Of a DNA stretch of 64,000 bases, positions 63,769-64,000 are shown piece after piece (the first letter of the stretch is position 1; every line of letters begins with the position of its first letter). The stretch is taken from assembly GCF_018860635.1 (NCBI RefSeq), contig NZ_JAHKPT010000026.1:186321-250320 (forward strand). The letters are read 5' to 3'. The DNA is from Aliiglaciecola lipolytica (GTDB lineage: Bacteria > Pseudomonadota > Gammaproteobacteria > Enterobacterales > Alteromonadaceae). The notes under the pieces are model-generated. The model worked only from the letters and a program-made list of their open reading frames with translations. It ran no database searches and was not told the DNA's origin. The position numbers and the translations under genes were made by a program.

Positions 63769-64000
63769 CTAGCATTCAATGTATTCAAAATAGTCAAAAT
63801 CAGCTTTGCATTGCTGTCCTGACACATCTTGGCAAGCCATACCGACAAAACCCCCGGTAAAATGACAGCCATCGCCTCCACCTGCTTCATCAGAAATAAT
63901 GGTGTAGTCAAGGTTAATAGGCAGTTTTGTCCAGTGTTTTTCGTCCACTGAAAAAGAGAAGGTGAGTAAGTGATGGTCAACATCTGCTCTTAAATATACA
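63769..64000 (-). CDS. C-terminal end of a GH43-like protein (5' end outside window)
   Basis: An open frame on the - strand runs from the right edge to a TAG at 63769-63771, giving the last 76 residues. They look like the C-terminal beta-sandwich of GH43 beta-xylosidase/arabinosidase proteins. Landmarks are TFSFSVDEKHW, ISDEAGGG and CHFTGGFVGMACQDVSG, then ADFDYFEY. It has no start in view, so it is easily missed by start-based gene finding. It lies 122 bp upstream of the TonB-receptor gene on the same strand, suggesting a carbohydrate-use operon. The catalytic five-blade propeller would be outside the window, so activity cannot be checked. Confidence 0.75.
   Translation of the reverse strand, partial: VYLRADVDHHLLTFSFSVDEKHWTKLPINLDYTIISDEAGGGDGCHFTGGFVGMACQDVSGQQCKADFDYFEYIEC

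Overview
The window looks like chromosomal DNA of a marine gammaproteobacterium of the Alteromonadales (Alteromonas/Paraglaciecola/Glaciecola type). Base composition is AT-leaning. Housekeeping proteins (Rep, UbiA/UbiC/UbiK, Kbl/Tdh, GlpE/GlpG, CoaD, MutM, L28/L33, RadC, CoaBC, SlmA) are close to Enterobacteria/Vibrio-type proteins. Kdo kinase, c-di-GMP proteins, an ImuA-ImuB-DnaE2 cassette, TonB-dependent receptors and a tryptophan-halogenase-like gene beside a receptor fit that group. The assignment rests on recognised protein families only; no database search was done.

Layout. 1-8.4 kb: end of an EAL-domain gene, rep, ubiK, ubiCA, a FliL-like protein, glpG, glpE, tdh and kbl. 8.5-12.7 kb: a three-gene operon of a small PstS-like periplasmic protein, a beta-barrel protein and a membrane GGDEF-EAL protein. 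12.8-19.1 kb: lipopolysaccharide/capsule genes (waaA, a GT9 heptosyltransferase, kdkA, two WaaE-like GT2 enzymes, a Wzi-like protein). 19.2-21.7 kb: coaD, mutM, a small membrane protein, rpmG and rpmB.

21.9-37.5 kb is the accessory region of most interest. A catabolic gene set is inserted between rpmB and radC, which are neighbours in E. coli. It contains two TauD-type dioxygenases, an FMN reductase, a Rieske oxygenase, a DODA/LigB-type extradiol dioxygenase, a stand-alone formamidase, an unusual AraC-regulator/formamidase fusion, a TonB-dependent receptor, an MFS transporter, RutA-like and RutB-like enzymes and an M20 amidohydrolase. The set reads as uptake followed by oxidative and hydrolytic breakdown of an aromatic or N-heterocyclic amide-type compound. 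The substrate is unknown and the pathway is inference. The island ends in a five-copy 70-bp tandem repeat made of two hairpins per unit.

37.9-45 kb: a VOC protein, radC, coaBC, slmA (with no dut between coaBC and slmA), a TetR regulator behind a perfect 18-bp palindrome, a DUF1820 protein, a DUF885 protein and an EVE-domain protein. 45-50.4 kb: the SOS mutagenesis cassette imuA-imuB-dnaE2 behind an almost perfect LexA box. 50.4-54.9 kb: a thioesterase and a yjbEFGH-type exopolysaccharide operon. 55-58.4 kb: a VOC protein, a purine-nucleoside-permease-family protein and a purple-acid-phosphatase-like lipoprotein. 58.8-64 kb: a tryptophan-halogenase-like flavoprotein, a large TonB-dependent receptor and the C-terminus of a GH43-like protein running off the window, suggesting part of a polysaccharide-utilisation locus.

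A dispersed palindromic repeat family, with core GGCTAAAGCC or GGCCTAAAGGCC followed by TGCTACA, recurs between genes at about 19.8, 37.6, 41.3, 50.9 and 58.7 kb. No tRNA, rRNA, CRISPR array, integrase or insertion sequence was recognised.
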